Assembly: GCA_910588875.1 (NCBI GenBank) | Contig: CAJURT010000006.1 | Coordinates: 62,001-126,000 of the forward strand | DNA from: an uncultured Lachnospiraceae bacterium | GTDB taxonomy: Bacteria; Bacillota; Clostridia; Lachnospirales; Lachnospiraceae | DNA: 64,000 nucleotides | Direction of reading: 5' to 3' | Shown: piece after piece, positions 1 to 8,752 of the stretch | Layout: every line of letters begins with the position of its first letter | Position numbering within the stretch: the first letter of the stretch is position 1 | Notes under the pieces: model-generated | The model's input: the letters and a program-made list of their open reading frames with translations, nothing else | Databases searched by the model: none | Told to the model about the DNA's origin: nothing | Made by a program: the position numbers and the translations under genes

Positions 1-900
1 GGGGCCACTGCCATCTGCCACGGAGCTACCGGCAAAGGCAACGACCAGATCCGTTTTGAACTTGGCATCAAAGCCCTTGCCCCGGATTTAAAAATCATCG
101 CCCCCTGGCGTATGACGGATGTGTGGACCATGCAGTCAAGGGAGGACGAGATCGAATACTGCCGCCGGCACGGCATTGACCTGCCCTTCTCCGCCGACAG
201 CAGCTACAGCCGTGACCGCAATTTATGGCATATCAGCCATGAAGGCCTGGAACTGGAGGATCCTGCCAGTGAGCCCAATTATGGCCATCTCCTTGTCCTG
301 GGGGTAACCCCGGAGGCAGCCCCGGATGAGGGAGAATATGTGACCATGACCTTTGAAAAAGGCATCCCCACCAGCGTCAACGGGGAATCCATGAAGGTTT
401 CCGATATCATCCGCAAGCTGAATGAACTGGGGGGTAAGCATGGAATCGGCATCGTGGATATCGTAGAAAACCGGGTGGTTGGCATGAAATCCCGCGGCGT
501 CTATGAGACTCCCGGCGGCACCATCCTCATGGAAGCCCACCAGCAGCTGGAAGAACTGGTACTGGACCGTGCCACCATGGAAGTCAAGAAGGACATGGGC
601 AACAAGATGGCCCAGATCGTCTATGAGGGCAAATGGTTTACCCCCCTGCGGGAAGCCGTACAGGCCTTTGTGGAATCCACCCAGCAGTATGTGACCGGAG
701 AGGTTAAATTTAAATTATACAAGGGAAATATCATCAAGGCAGGAACCACTTCCCCCTATTCCCTGTACAGTGAGTCCCTGGCTTCCTTTACCACAGGTGA
801 TCTTTATGACCACCATGATGCGGATGGCTTTATCACTTTGTTTGGTTTGCCCCTGAAGGTTCGGGCTATGAAGATGGCTGAGGCAAAAGCCGGCAAATAA
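1..900 (+). CDS. argG: Argininosuccinate synthase, 5' truncated by the window edge
   Basis: This enzyme condenses citrulline and aspartate with ATP to argininosuccinate in cytosolic arginine synthesis. The frame is open from base 1, so the start lies outside the window. The visible N-terminal part carries the signature HGATGKGNDQIRFELG followed by ALAPDLKIIAPWR, the citrulline/aspartate-binding region of the family. About 299 residues are present of the usual 400 or so; the N-terminal ATP-binding P-loop part is missing. The gene ends at TAA 898-900 and converges on the DMT transporter gene, with a shared stem-loop between them. The family call is certain; regulation cannot be seen because the promoter is outside the window. 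Confidence 0.97.
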   Translation, partial: GATAICHGATGKGNDQIRFELGIKALAPDLKIIAPWRMTDVWTMQSREDEIEYCRRHGIDLPFSADSSYSRDRNLWHISHEGLELEDPASEPNYGHLLVLGVTPEAAPDEGEYVTMTFEKGIPTSVNGESMKVSDIIRKLNELGGKHGIGIVDIVENRVVGMKSRGVYETPGGTILMEAHQQLEELVLDRATMEVKKDMGNKMAQIVYEGKWFTPLREAVQAFVESTQQYVTGEVKFKLYKGNIIKAGTTSPYSLYSESLASFTTGDLYDHHDADGFITLFGLPLKVRAMKMAEAKAGK

Positions 901-909
901 AATACGCCC

Positions 910-946
910 CAAAAGAGGGGGGCTCTCCTATATACCCCCTCTTTTG
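910..946. terminator. Stem-loop between convergent argG and the DMT transporter gene
   Basis: A 12-bp perfect stem (910-921 with 935-946) has a 13-base loop. It follows the argG stop by nine bases, and its right arm lies inside the last codons of the DMT gene. Only broken T runs follow on either strand, so this is an inferred, modest terminator that could serve both genes. Confidence 0.55.
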
Positions 947-1860
947 AGGCTGATTTCTTTTATGGGGATTTGGGCTAACAGAATTCCGGTAAAGACCAGG
1001 AGGCAGCCCGTCATTTCTTTGAGGGACAGACTTTGGCCCAGAAGGAGCCAGCCGGCCAGGACGGAGAACACGGATTCCAGGCTCATCAGCAGGGACGCCA
1101 CGGTTGGCGCCACGTCCTTTTGTGCCACTACCTGCAGGGTATATGCTACGCCGCAGGACATGATCCCGGCATAAAGAACCGGCATCCAGGCAGCCGCTAT
1201 GGCTTGCCAGGAGGGTTTTTCAAATATCAGCATCAACAGGGCCGAGCAGAAGCCTGCGGTGAAGAACTGGACGCAGGAGATCAGCACACCCTCCGCCCTG
1301 GGGGAAAAGTAGTCGATGACTAAGATATGCAGGGAGAACCCCACTGAGCAGAGAAGTACCAAAAAGTCGCCCTTTCCTATGGAGAAACCCTCTTTGATAC
1401 AAAGCAGGTACATCCCGGCCGCAGCGATAAGCACACTTGCCCATATGTTCAGGCCTACCCGTTTTTTCATAAAAAGCCCCAGGATTGGTACCAGTATAAT
1501 ATATAAGGCAGTGATGAAACCGGCCTTTCCTACCGTGGTATAAGCTATGCCAAACTGCTGCAGGGAACTGGCCAGGCACAGGACAGCGCCGCAGCATATA
1601 CCGCCCAGAATGCCGGTTCGGCGGCGGCTCTTTTTTTCTTCCGCCCTCATCTGTGCCCACTGCTCCCGGTTTCCCCGGCGCAGCAAAAAAATACAGGGGA
1701 TCAGCACCACACCGCCGATCAGAAACCGGCTGGCATTAAAAGTAAATCCCCCTACGTAGTTCATCCCTTCGCTCTGAGCCACAAATGCTGTGCCCCAGAT
1801 CAGGGCTGTCACCACCAGCATCATGCTGCTGAACAATGAGCGTTTTTTCCTTTGTTCCAT
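928..1860 (-). CDS. EamA/DMT-superfamily membrane transporter
   Basis: A 310-residue, very hydrophobic protein with about ten predicted transmembrane helices, arranged as two EamA repeats (roughly residues 12-150 and 165-300). The family exports or imports small metabolites; the substrate cannot be told from sequence. Family features include the early ALIWGTAFVAQ motif and the second-repeat stretch ending in LAGWLLLGQSLS. The start at 1860 is backed by an AGGAGGA site about ten bases upstream. It stands alone, convergent with argG, and is followed on the same strand by no partner, so the context gives no hint of substrate. DMT membership is secure; any more specific function would be a guess. 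Confidence 0.9.
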   Translation of the reverse strand: MEQRKKRSLFSSMMLVVTALIWGTAFVAQSEGMNYVGGFTFNASRFLIGGVVLIPCIFLLRRGNREQWAQMRAEEKKSRRRTGILGGICCGAVLCLASSLQQFGIAYTTVGKAGFITALYIILVPILGLFMKKRVGLNIWASVLIAAAGMYLLCIKEGFSIGKGDFLVLLCSVGFSLHILVIDYFSPRAEGVLISCVQFFTAGFCSALLMLIFEKPSWQAIAAAWMPVLYAGIMSCGVAYTLQVVAQKDVAPTVASLLMSLESVFSVLAGWLLLGQSLSLKEMTGCLLVFTGILLAQIPIKEISLKRGGI

Positions 1861-1936
1861 ATTCTGTCCTTCCTCCTGGTTGTCCGTCTTTTTGCTGCTG
1901 CCTCTTAAAGCGCTGCAGCTTTTGCCGGAGTTCCCT

Positions 1937-2971
1937 TTAATCCTTCACAAATTTCTTAAACCCTGAACTGAAGATTTCCCGGCCATCCTCACAGACCCAG
2001 AATGCTTCCGTATTCTCCAGTGACTCCACCAACGCCAGGCCTTCCTCCAGAGGCATATTAAACACGGCGGTAGAAAGCGCATCCGCCTCTGCCCCATCCG
2101 GGCTTAGGATGCTCACGGACACGAACTCATGCCTTGGCATCAGAGTCTCCTGGTCAATAATATGGTGATACCGTATCCCCTCCACCTCATAATATCTCTG
2201 GTAAGTCCCGCTGGTCACCAATGCCAGATCCTGAAGGTTCAGGGCATGGAGATAGGACATTCCCCCTGAATTGTCCGGGTTCTGGATTCCCACACGCCAG
2301 GGGGTGCCATCCCCCTTAAGCCCGATAGCCTGCACATTTCCCCCGATGCTGACCAACGCGGATACCACCCCCGCCTCCTGCAGCCTTACGCAGATCCGCT
2401 GGGCCGCATACCCTTTGGCCACTGCCCCCACATCCAGGCTCATCGACGGATCCTCCAGATATACCGTAGACTTTCCGCGGTCAATCTGAACTTTTTCCAT
2501 ATCCATATGCCCGGCTGCCCGCTGCAGTTCCTGCATATCGGGTATTTGCGCCCGTTCCGGATTGCTGATCCCGTATTCCCTGTACTCATGCCAGACCGAA
2601 AGCACGCTTCCCATCGCCACATTCACCCGACCGCCGGTCTTTCCATACTCCTCCTTTGCAAATTCCAGCAGCCCCAGGATCTCCTTATCCACCTGCACCG
2701 GTGTAATCCCCGCATTATCGTTGATTGTCTTAATATTGTTCAGGCCATTGTAATTCCGGTAAATATCAAACATCTGATGGTATGCTTCCAGTTCAGATGC
2801 AAAAATTTCCTCATACTCCTCAAACTGCCCCTCATCCTTCGCATAAACCGTAAAGCTTGTAAAAGTATCAAAATAATCAAAATATTGAGCATCAAACTTC
2901 TTCTGTTCCGGCTCCTGCCCGCATCCTCCCAAAAGCACAGCAACCATCACCAAAACAGCAATTCTCTTCAT
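1937..2971 (-). CDS. apbE: FAD:protein FMN transferase, lipoprotein (ApbE family)
   Basis: ApbE attaches FMN covalently to Thr/Ser of extracytoplasmic flavoproteins, such as subunits of Rnf/Nqr-type complexes, using FAD as donor. The 344-residue protein begins with a lipoprotein signal: positively charged MKR, a hydrophobic stretch, then the lipobox LLGGC with the lipidated Cys near residue 17. The ApbE core shows SLDVGAVAKGYAAQRI (around residues 178-193) and the C-terminal ADALSTAVFNM. A promoter with 17-bp spacing lies just upstream. A Gx-type transporter gene lies two genes away, a frequent companion of apbE in Firmicutes. No flavoprotein substrate is encoded in the window. Confidence 0.93.
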   Translation of the reverse strand: MKRIAVLVMVAVLLGGCGQEPEQKKFDAQYFDYFDTFTSFTVYAKDEGQFEEYEEIFASELEAYHQMFDIYRNYNGLNNIKTINDNAGITPVQVDKEILGLLEFAKEEYGKTGGRVNVAMGSVLSVWHEYREYGISNPERAQIPDMQELQRAAGHMDMEKVQIDRGKSTVYLEDPSMSLDVGAVAKGYAAQRICVRLQEAGVVSALVSIGGNVQAIGLKGDGTPWRVGIQNPDNSGGMSYLHALNLQDLALVTSGTYQRYYEVEGIRYHHIIDQETLMPRHEFVSVSILSPDGAEADALSTAVFNMPLEEGLALVESLENTEAFWVCEDGREIFSSGFKKFVKD

Positions 2972-3022
2972 ATCTCAATCCTTTCACTCCTCACCCCAGG
3001 CCTCCGAAAAAAACACCCCACT

Positions 3023-3051
3023 ATCATATCACAAAAACCCACCCCTGCAAA
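3023..3051 (-). promoter_or_regulatory. Probable sigma-A promoter of apbE
   Basis: On the minus strand TTTGCA and TATGAT are separated by 17 bases, about 50 bases upstream of the apbE start. The -10 matches consensus at five of six positions and the -35 at four. Confidence 0.5.
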
Positions 3052-3104
3052 GCATTACTTGCAAATCCCTTTTCTTTTCATCGACCGCATCTTCCATAAC
3101 CAGC

Positions 3105-3185
3105 CCTGGAAAGCAAAACAGGCAGGCACAACACAGGACCGGCGCCGCCGGATCTGTGTTGTGCCTGCCTGTCCTGCTTTCCAGG
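3105..3185. repeat. Long imperfect hairpin between galT and apbE
   Basis: Two 32-base arms (3105-3136 and 3154-3185) are inverted copies with two mismatches. The 17-base loop itself contains a further GC-rich hairpin (CCGGC/GCCGG), so nearly the whole 81 bases can fold as one stem. It lies about 40 bases downstream of the galT stop, so it may end that transcript, but it lacks a T run and is much longer than other terminators here. A miniature mobile or REP-like element is an alternative. Confidence 0.7.
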
Positions 3186-3225
3186 ACGTACCTTTAGAAT
3201 GCTGCTTCACCGAATGCCTGTAAAA

Positions 3226-4734
3226 CTACACCTCCGAAAACCCAACACTCTCCAGGAACCGGGCAAACGCCGCCCGTCCCTCAGGGGTACATTTGTAAAC
3301 TCCCGCATCCTCCAGCACGCGGGCGAATACCTTCCCAACCTCATCCTGAAGGATCTTTCCGATATTATCCTTCGTGACATTTTCATATGCCGGGAGGAAC
3401 TCGTCCACCCAGTCCCCATGCTTTTCCAGGATTTCATTGCTGCGGACATCCTTGCCCTCCACGATATACTCGCCCAGCAACGCCAATTCATCCTTCAGCC
3501 TGGAAGGCAGCACGGCCAGCCCCATCACCTCAATAAGACCGATATTCTCCTTCTTAATATGGTGCAGTTCCTGGTGCGGATGGTACACTCCCAGCGGGAA
3601 TTCTTCTGTGGTGATGTTATTCCTCAATACCAGATCCAACTCATACATATCCCCGTTTTTCCGTGCAATGGGCGTAATGGTGTTATGGGGTTCGCCATCC
3701 GTCTCGGCAAAGACAAACGCCGCCTCGTCCGTATATCCCCTCCATGCCCCCAGAACCTTATCGCCCAAGTCGATCAGGCGCTCCGGCTCCTTCCCGCGCA
3801 AACGCAGCACGGACATCGGCCAGTATACAATGCCGGCCTCCACGTCTCCATAACCAGGCATCGTAAAATGCTTCTCCATCCCTGCCTTAGCCATGGCAAA
3901 GGTATAATGTCCCCCCTGGAAGTGGTCATGGCTTAAAATCGACCCGCCTACAATGGGAAGGTCCGCATTCGACCCCAGGAAATAATGGGGGAACTGCTTC
4001 ACAAAATCAAACAGCTTCACAAAGGCTGCCTTCTCGATCTTCATCGGGGTGTGCTGCCCGTTAAACACGATGCAATGCTCATTATAATACACATAAGGTG
4101 AATACTGGAACCCCCACTGGCTGTCATTGATGGTAACCCGGATTACCCTGTGGTTGTTCCTGGCAGGATGGTTTAAGCGCCCTGCATACCCCTCATTCTC
4201 CATGCACAGGAGGCATTTGGGATAGCCGCCCTGCTTGGCAAGCTTCGCCGCTGCAATCGCTTTCGGATCCTTCTCTGGCTTTGAGAGGTTGATGGTGATA
4301 TCCAAATCCCCATATGGGGTCTTCGCCACCCACTTCTGGTCCTTGCACACCCGGTACCTGCGGATGTAATCCGAATCCTGGCTTAGCTTATAAAAATAAT
4401 CAGTGGCTGCCCGCGGCCCCTCCTTTTCATAGATCCCATGAAACCGGGCCGATACCTCCGAAGGCCGCGGCATCAGGCAATCCATCAGCTTTGTGTCAAA
4501 CAGATCCCGGTATCCGATGCTGTCCTCGGTAATCTTTTTCTCACAGGCATAGTCCAAAAGTTCCTTCAGCGCTTCCTCCAGATCCACATCCGCATAATCC
4601 TGCTCCGGCTCCTGGTACTCGTCCATGTGTAACGCCTCCAGGATCCGGTTTGTCACATAGATCCGGTCTGCCTCTTCACACAACCCGGTCTCCACCCCAT
4701 ACTGCACCAGCTTTTTAATCCCGTCGTATACCAT
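3226..4734 (-). CDS. galT: Galactose-1-phosphate uridylyltransferase, Firmicutes (type 2) form
   Basis: Transfers UMP from UDP-glucose to galactose-1-phosphate in the Leloir pathway, in the cytosol. At 502 residues it is the long Firmicutes-type enzyme rather than the roughly 350-residue E. coli form. The nucleotide-transfer motif appears as SHDHFQGGHY (around residue 270), a His-X-His-X-Gln arrangement, and an N-terminal helical domain is present. The start at 4734 has a GGGAGG site nine bases upstream. No galK or galE lies nearby, which is unusual because these often cluster. The following intergenic hairpin may end the transcript. Confidence 0.95.
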   Translation of the reverse strand: MVYDGIKKLVQYGVETGLCEEADRIYVTNRILEALHMDEYQEPEQDYADVDLEEALKELLDYACEKKITEDSIGYRDLFDTKLMDCLMPRPSEVSARFHGIYEKEGPRAATDYFYKLSQDSDYIRRYRVCKDQKWVAKTPYGDLDITINLSKPEKDPKAIAAAKLAKQGGYPKCLLCMENEGYAGRLNHPARNNHRVIRVTINDSQWGFQYSPYVYYNEHCIVFNGQHTPMKIEKAAFVKLFDFVKQFPHYFLGSNADLPIVGGSILSHDHFQGGHYTFAMAKAGMEKHFTMPGYGDVEAGIVYWPMSVLRLRGKEPERLIDLGDKVLGAWRGYTDEAAFVFAETDGEPHNTITPIARKNGDMYELDLVLRNNITTEEFPLGVYHPHQELHHIKKENIGLIEVMGLAVLPSRLKDELALLGEYIVEGKDVRSNEILEKHGDWVDEFLPAYENVTKDNIGKILQDEVGKVFARVLEDAGVYKCTPEGRAAFARFLESVGFSEV

Positions 4735-4835
4735 CCGTAACTGCCTCCCGCTCTGTTGTTATAGTTTCTACCAGTATAATACTTTTTCCACAAAATTACC
4801 ATGGTATAATGTGAATACATTGCGGGATTTTTTAT

Positions 4836-5348
4836 TCATTCCATGGCAGGAGGGATCCGCTCCACAATCCACCCGCCCAGCAGCCCGATCACTGCCCCGG
4901 TCAGCACGCCTGCCGCCAGCAGCGCCGGAAAATAGACAAGAACCCCTGTGGTCCAGGTAGCATAAACTGCCACAACCAGCTGGCCCAGATTATGGAAAAT
5001 CCCACCCAGGATACTGACGCCGACGCTGCTGAAAAAGCCGCTCTTTTTTGCGGCTGCCATGGCAGACATGCTCAGGATTCCGCCGGCCAGGCCATAGATC
5101 ATACTGAAGGTATTGCCAAAGGTAAAGCCTACCAGCACAATCCTCAGAATCGCCACCAAAGCCGTCCCGGCCAGCCCGACTGTATATAGGCCTACCACGC
5201 TGACCAGGTTTGCCAGCCCCAGCTTCGCCCCCGGTACCGGCATTGGCAGCGGAATCATCGCCTCCACATAGCTGAACACAAATGCCAGCGCAATCAACAT
5301 TCCATACAGCGCGGCTTTCCTGGCCGCGCCTCGTCCTCTGTCCTTCAT
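4836..5348 (-). CDS. Gx transporter family membrane protein (Hpre_diP_synt_I-type)
   Basis: A 170-residue protein with about five transmembrane segments. It contains the family stretch VPGAKLGLANLVSVVGLYTVG and GNTFSMIYGLAGGILS, typical of the Gx transporter family (formerly named heptaprenyl diphosphate synthase component I). Members resemble ECF-type substrate-binding components and are often neighbours of ApbE and NusG-like secreted proteins in Firmicutes. ApbE is two genes downstream here, which fits. The start at 5348 has a GGAAGGG site. The substrate is not known, and the old prenyl-synthase name should not be taken as function. Confidence 0.85.
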   Translation of the reverse strand: MKDRGRGAARKAALYGMLIALAFVFSYVEAMIPLPMPVPGAKLGLANLVSVVGLYTVGLAGTALVAILRIVLVGFTFGNTFSMIYGLAGGILSMSAMAAAKKSGFFSSVGVSILGGIFHNLGQLVVAVYATWTTGVLVYFPALLAAGVLTGAVIGLLGGWIVERIPPAME

Positions 5349-5374
5349 AACCCACCCTTCCGGCAGCTACACCC

Positions 5375-7102
5375 TTATTTTTCCTGGGATTTCCACTTAA
5401 AGTTTGGAATTACGTCACTCCATCTCTCAATCCCGATAATCGCCTTGGCAAACTCCGTTGCTTCCAGGGTAGCTTTGCGGTTATCAATATTCTTGTACAC
5501 AGACCAGGACTTTTTCCTCATGGTCGGCACAATATCATTTGGCTGGTTCATATCACACTTCCACAGCCCAAAGGTCTGGGAAGCCGCCGCCTCTGAGGGG
5601 GCGTCCACCTGCCGGCTCATGATAAAGGCATCAATATAGGGATTGCTGTCTGCCAGGTAATAGGCATAGGCAATCGCCGCCGCCTGAAGGTCATTGTTCT
5701 CCCCCCGGGTTCCGCTGGTGGAGGTAAAGCCCTGCTCTGACAGGATGATATGCCGCACCTTCCCGTCCCTTCCCCGAAGCATGCCATTTTGCATATAATC
5801 TGTCAGCACATTTAAATTCTTCAGGTTTACCACGGGAGAACCGGCGTCATTCTTAATCAGGCCGGTCTGGTCATCATCCCAGAATTCCGGTTCTGTCAGG
5901 GGGATGGAGTAGGGATGGTATGCCAGCCCCCAGTCCATCGGGCCGCCAGCCCCCGTCTTATCCGCAAATTTATCGATAATGTCTTTGGCATTGTACCTCG
6001 TGGTTCCGTTTGCATCATGGTTCCAGTTATAATCCGTGGAGAAAAACAGCCGGTCATTCTGATTGGTGCTGCGGATAGCCGTATAGAACACCCTAAAGGC
6101 CCGCTCATATTCCTTGATATACTGGTCAATCCCCATGGGCCCCACATAGTTCCACTGCTGGTTGTTGATCTCATTGCCGATAATCCAGTTCGACACTTTC
6201 CCATAAGGAGATTCCAGGCTGCTATAGCGCTCCGCCAGGAAGGAGGCAATCGCCTTGATTGTCTCGTACCCCTCCTTGGTAGAGGCATTAAAGCCATAAT
6301 AGAACACCTGGTTAGCCGGCTGCTTTGTTACCCCCGGATAGACCAGCTGGGGCGTGCTGTCGTTCCACCCATTCAGGATCACTGCGGTTACCGTCATGCT
6401 TTTCTCTGACATCCTGCGGATCGTGTAGTCCAGGTTTTCCAGCACTTCACGGCTGAAGCTATAGTTCTTCCCGTCATAGGTATAGTCAATCCCCTGACCA
6501 AGGATGTGGTGGAAGGGGATATTGACAATCACATGGTTCACCCCAAGTTCAAAGGCATCCGCCACCATGCTGTCCGTGTTCTGGATCAGCAGCCCCTTCT
6601 TATTCTGCGCCGTCCGGTAGGGATCCGTGTGCTTTGCCAGCACTTCCGGATTTGTCACATAGGCCGTATTGCTGACCTGGGTATATTTCTCCCCGTCATA
6701 CACAGCCACCACAAACCGCGAATAGAGGCGGTTCTGCTCTGTCCCTAAATTCAGGGAAATATCAAAGGAAAGGGGATCCCCCTTCGTGACCCACCCGCAA
6801 TAATCGCTCCTGCCGTCCAGGGTGTCCTGATACGGCTGCAATTCAAACAGGTACAGGTAATTATCATAATAGGCCGGATCCGACCATGTCCCTTCCATCT
6901 GTCCACGGATGGCAATGCGGCTGCCTTCCTCAATCCCGCAGCTTAGGATATGGGCGAACTCTGTGGGGGCGGGCTTGGCAGGCTGGGTCTCCTGCACTGC
7001 CGCCTCCTCCGGGTTTGCCCATGCACTGGTTCCGTTCATCCCTGTCAAAAACGCTGCAAGCGCCAGAATTGCCGTCATTCTTCCGGTTGGATATTTTCTC
7101 AT
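5375..7102 (-). CDS. Secreted DUF5722-domain protein, glycoside-hydrolase-like
   Basis: A 575-residue exported protein: residues 1-29 form a signal peptide ending ...GTSAWA, followed by a linker and a beta-rich N-terminal section (about 45-150). The rest is a TIM-barrel domain of the DUF5722 type. WIIGNEINNQQ (Glu near 310) and ILSEQGF (Glu near 452) sit where clan-A glycosidases carry the acid/base and nucleophile, at barrel strands 4 and 7. From this I infer a retaining glycosidase acting outside the cell on an unknown glycan. The start at 7102 follows an AAGGAGG site. It has its own promoter and lies 26 bases upstream of the Gx transporter gene. Substrate unknown. Confidence 0.82.
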   Translation of the reverse strand: MRKYPTGRMTAILALAAFLTGMNGTSAWANPEEAAVQETQPAKPAPTEFAHILSCGIEEGSRIAIRGQMEGTWSDPAYYDNYLYLFELQPYQDTLDGRSDYCGWVTKGDPLSFDISLNLGTEQNRLYSRFVVAVYDGEKYTQVSNTAYVTNPEVLAKHTDPYRTAQNKKGLLIQNTDSMVADAFELGVNHVIVNIPFHHILGQGIDYTYDGKNYSFSREVLENLDYTIRRMSEKSMTVTAVILNGWNDSTPQLVYPGVTKQPANQVFYYGFNASTKEGYETIKAIASFLAERYSSLESPYGKVSNWIIGNEINNQQWNYVGPMGIDQYIKEYERAFRVFYTAIRSTNQNDRLFFSTDYNWNHDANGTTRYNAKDIIDKFADKTGAGGPMDWGLAYHPYSIPLTEPEFWDDDQTGLIKNDAGSPVVNLKNLNVLTDYMQNGMLRGRDGKVRHIILSEQGFTSTSGTRGENNDLQAAAIAYAYYLADSNPYIDAFIMSRQVDAPSEAAASQTFGLWKCDMNQPNDIVPTMRKKSWSVYKNIDNRKATLEATEFAKAIIGIERWSDVIPNFKWKSQEK

Positions 7103-7198
7103 GGATCTTTCTGCCTCCTTTTTCTGTCCCGGTGCACTCCCGGCCGTCTGTAGCCCTGATTGCCGGAATGCCCCTTAAGTCTCCAAAACCTCCTTGTA

Positions 7199-7226
7199 AT
7201 TATATCCAATTATTTTCCAAATACAA
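7199..7226 (-). promoter_or_regulatory. Probable promoter of the DUF5722 gene
   Basis: TTGTAT and a perfect TATAAT on the minus strand are spaced by 16 bases, about 95 bases upstream of the start codon. Confidence 0.6.
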
Positions 7227-7275
7227 GTTCCCGCGCCCTTACGTTCTCTTACATTTTCCTTAACCCATCGGAAAA

Positions 7276-7314
7276 GGGATCAGGCAGGGAGCCTGTCTGC
7301 CCCTGCCTGATCCC
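7276..7314 (-). terminator. Terminator after metK
   Basis: A perfect 14-bp stem (7276-7289 with 7301-7314) begins nine bases after the metK stop, with CTTTTC following on the minus strand. Confidence 0.75.
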
Positions 7315-7322
7315 GTCTGTCC

Positions 7323-8513
7323 TTAACCCAAATATTTTTTCAATACCTCAACTTTATCCAGCCGTTCCCAGGGCAAATCCAGGTCGGTCCTCCCAAAATG
7401 CCCATATGCCGCGGTCTGCTTATAAATCGGCCTTCTCAGATCCAGCATCTTGATTATCCCCGCCGGGCGCAGGTCGAAATTCTCACGGATAACCTCCACC
7501 AGCTTCTCGTTGCTCAGCTTCCCTGTTCCAAAGGTATCCACCATAACGGAGGTCGGGTATGCTACCCCAATGGCATAGGAAAGCTGGATCTCGCATTTGT
7601 CTGCCAGCCCGGCTGCCACCAGGTTCTTGGCCGCATAGCGGGCGGCATAGGCGGCGGAACGGTCTACCTTGGTGCAGTCCTTACCGGAAAATGCACCGCC
7701 GCCGTGGCGGGCATAGCCGCCATAGGTATCTACAATGATCTTCCTGCCGGTCAGCCCGCTGTCGCCATGAGGCCCACCGATCACAAAACGCCCGGTGGGA
7801 TTTACATAAAATTTCGTGTTCTCATCGATCAGTTCCGCCGGAAGCACCTGGTCAAAGATATATTTTTTCACATCCTTATGGATCTGGTCCTGCTCCACAT
7901 CCGCGTCATGCTGGGTGGAAAGCACCACCGCCTCCAGCCGGAGGGGCTTGCCCTCCTCATCATACTCCACCGTTACCTGGCTCTTGCCGTCCGGGCGCAG
8001 ATAAGGCAGGGTGCCATCCTTCCTCACCTCCGTCAGCCGGCGTGCCAGCTTATGCGCCAGTGCAATCGGGTATGGCATATACTCTTCCGTCTCATTGCTG
8101 GCATAACCAAACATCATCCCCTGGTCCCCGGCGCCGATAGCTGCCAGTTCACTGTCGCTCATGCGGTTTTCCTTTGCCTCCAGCGCTTTGTCCACCCCCA
8201 TGGCGATGTCGCCGGACTGCTCATCCAGTGCCACGATCACGCCGCAGGTATTGCAGTCAAAACCATAGGAAGCATTGTCATACCCAATCTCCCTTATGGT
8301 ATCCCGGACAATCTTCTGGATATCCACATAGCCCCTGGTGGTGATCTCTCCCATCACCAGCACCAGGCCGGTAGTCGTACAGGTCTCACAGGCCACACGG
8401 CTCATGGGATCCTGCTCCATCAGCGCATCCAGCACCGCATCGGAAATGGCGTCACACATTTTGTCCGGATGTCCTTCTGTCACGGACTCTGATGTAAATA
8501 ATAATTTTTCCAC
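7323..8513 (-). CDS. metK: S-adenosylmethionine synthetase
   Basis: Makes S-adenosylmethionine from methionine and ATP in the cytosol. At 396 residues it is full length. Visible hallmarks are EGHPDKMCDAISDAVLD at the N-terminus, GAGDQGMMFGYA (the methionine/ATP-binding hexapeptide region) and GGGAFSGKDCTKVDRSAAY (the P-loop-like phosphate-binding segment). The start at 8513 is preceded by an AAGGAGGAAG site. A SAM-I riboswitch and its terminator precede the gene, so its product would shut down its own expression. The promoter lies within the 3' end of the upstream STM4011-family gene, whose enzyme consumes SAM. Confidence 0.98.
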   Translation of the reverse strand: MEKLLFTSESVTEGHPDKMCDAISDAVLDALMEQDPMSRVACETCTTTGLVLVMGEITTRGYVDIQKIVRDTIREIGYDNASYGFDCNTCGVIVALDEQSGDIAMGVDKALEAKENRMSDSELAAIGAGDQGMMFGYASNETEEYMPYPIALAHKLARRLTEVRKDGTLPYLRPDGKSQVTVEYDEEGKPLRLEAVVLSTQHDADVEQDQIHKDVKKYIFDQVLPAELIDENTKFYVNPTGRFVIGGPHGDSGLTGRKIIVDTYGGYARHGGGAFSGKDCTKVDRSAAYAARYAAKNLVAAGLADKCEIQLSYAIGVAYPTSVMVDTFGTGKLSNEKLVEVIRENFDLRPAGIIKMLDLRRPIYKQTAAYGHFGRTDLDLPWERLDKVEVLKKYLG

Positions 8514-8574
8514 TGAATCTTCCTCCTTCGAATAATATGCTCCTCACAGATTCCCGTCAGCCCGGAAATCCGGA

Positions 8575-8608
8575 CAAAAGAAAAGCCCGAAGCAATCATA
8601 CTGCGGAC
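8575..8608 (-). terminator. Riboswitch-controlled terminator ahead of metK
   Basis: A stem of about eight pairs with one mismatch (around 8585-8608) is followed on the minus strand by TTTTCTTTT. It lies between the SAM-I aptamer and the metK start, as expected for SAM-triggered termination. Confidence 0.65.
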
Positions 8609-8630
8609 TTGATATTTTTCGCACATCAAA

Positions 8631-8741
8631 TCCTCTTATTGCTCGATTTCTCGCTCAGGTTGGCACCTTCCCAACGCGTGTCCGTTCGGGGTTGCCGTGA
8701 CTTCACAGATCCTTTGTATCTCCATCACTCTGAATAAGGGA
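8631..8741 (-). promoter_or_regulatory. SAM-I riboswitch (S-box) aptamer
   Basis: Read on the minus strand, CTTATTCAGAGTGATGGAG opens the element. GTGAAGTCACGGCAACC, GGAAGGTGCCAACCTG and the closing AGCAATAAGAGG follow. These are the conserved S-box blocks: the P1 strand pair CTTATT/AATAAG, the kink-turn segment, the GGCAACC core and the AAGGTGCCAA junction. Such aptamers bind SAM and promote termination. It lies directly upstream of metK, a classical target. The GGATCTGTGAAGTCACGG segment differs a little from the commonest sequence, but the core is intact. Confidence 0.92.
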
Positions 8742-8752
8742 TTACGCACTTT

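Noticed and set aside
2507..3223. 238-codon plus-strand frame opposite apbE and the long hairpin
   Set aside because: It reads through the antisense of ApbE and the hairpin; no start signal.
4805..4810. TATAAT on the plus strand between galT and the Gx gene
   Set aside because: No -35 at proper distance and no plus-strand gene downstream.
7398..8492. 364-codon plus-strand frame opposite metK
   Set aside because: Antisense shadow of a certain gene; composition is His/Gly/Ile-rich and unlike a protein family.
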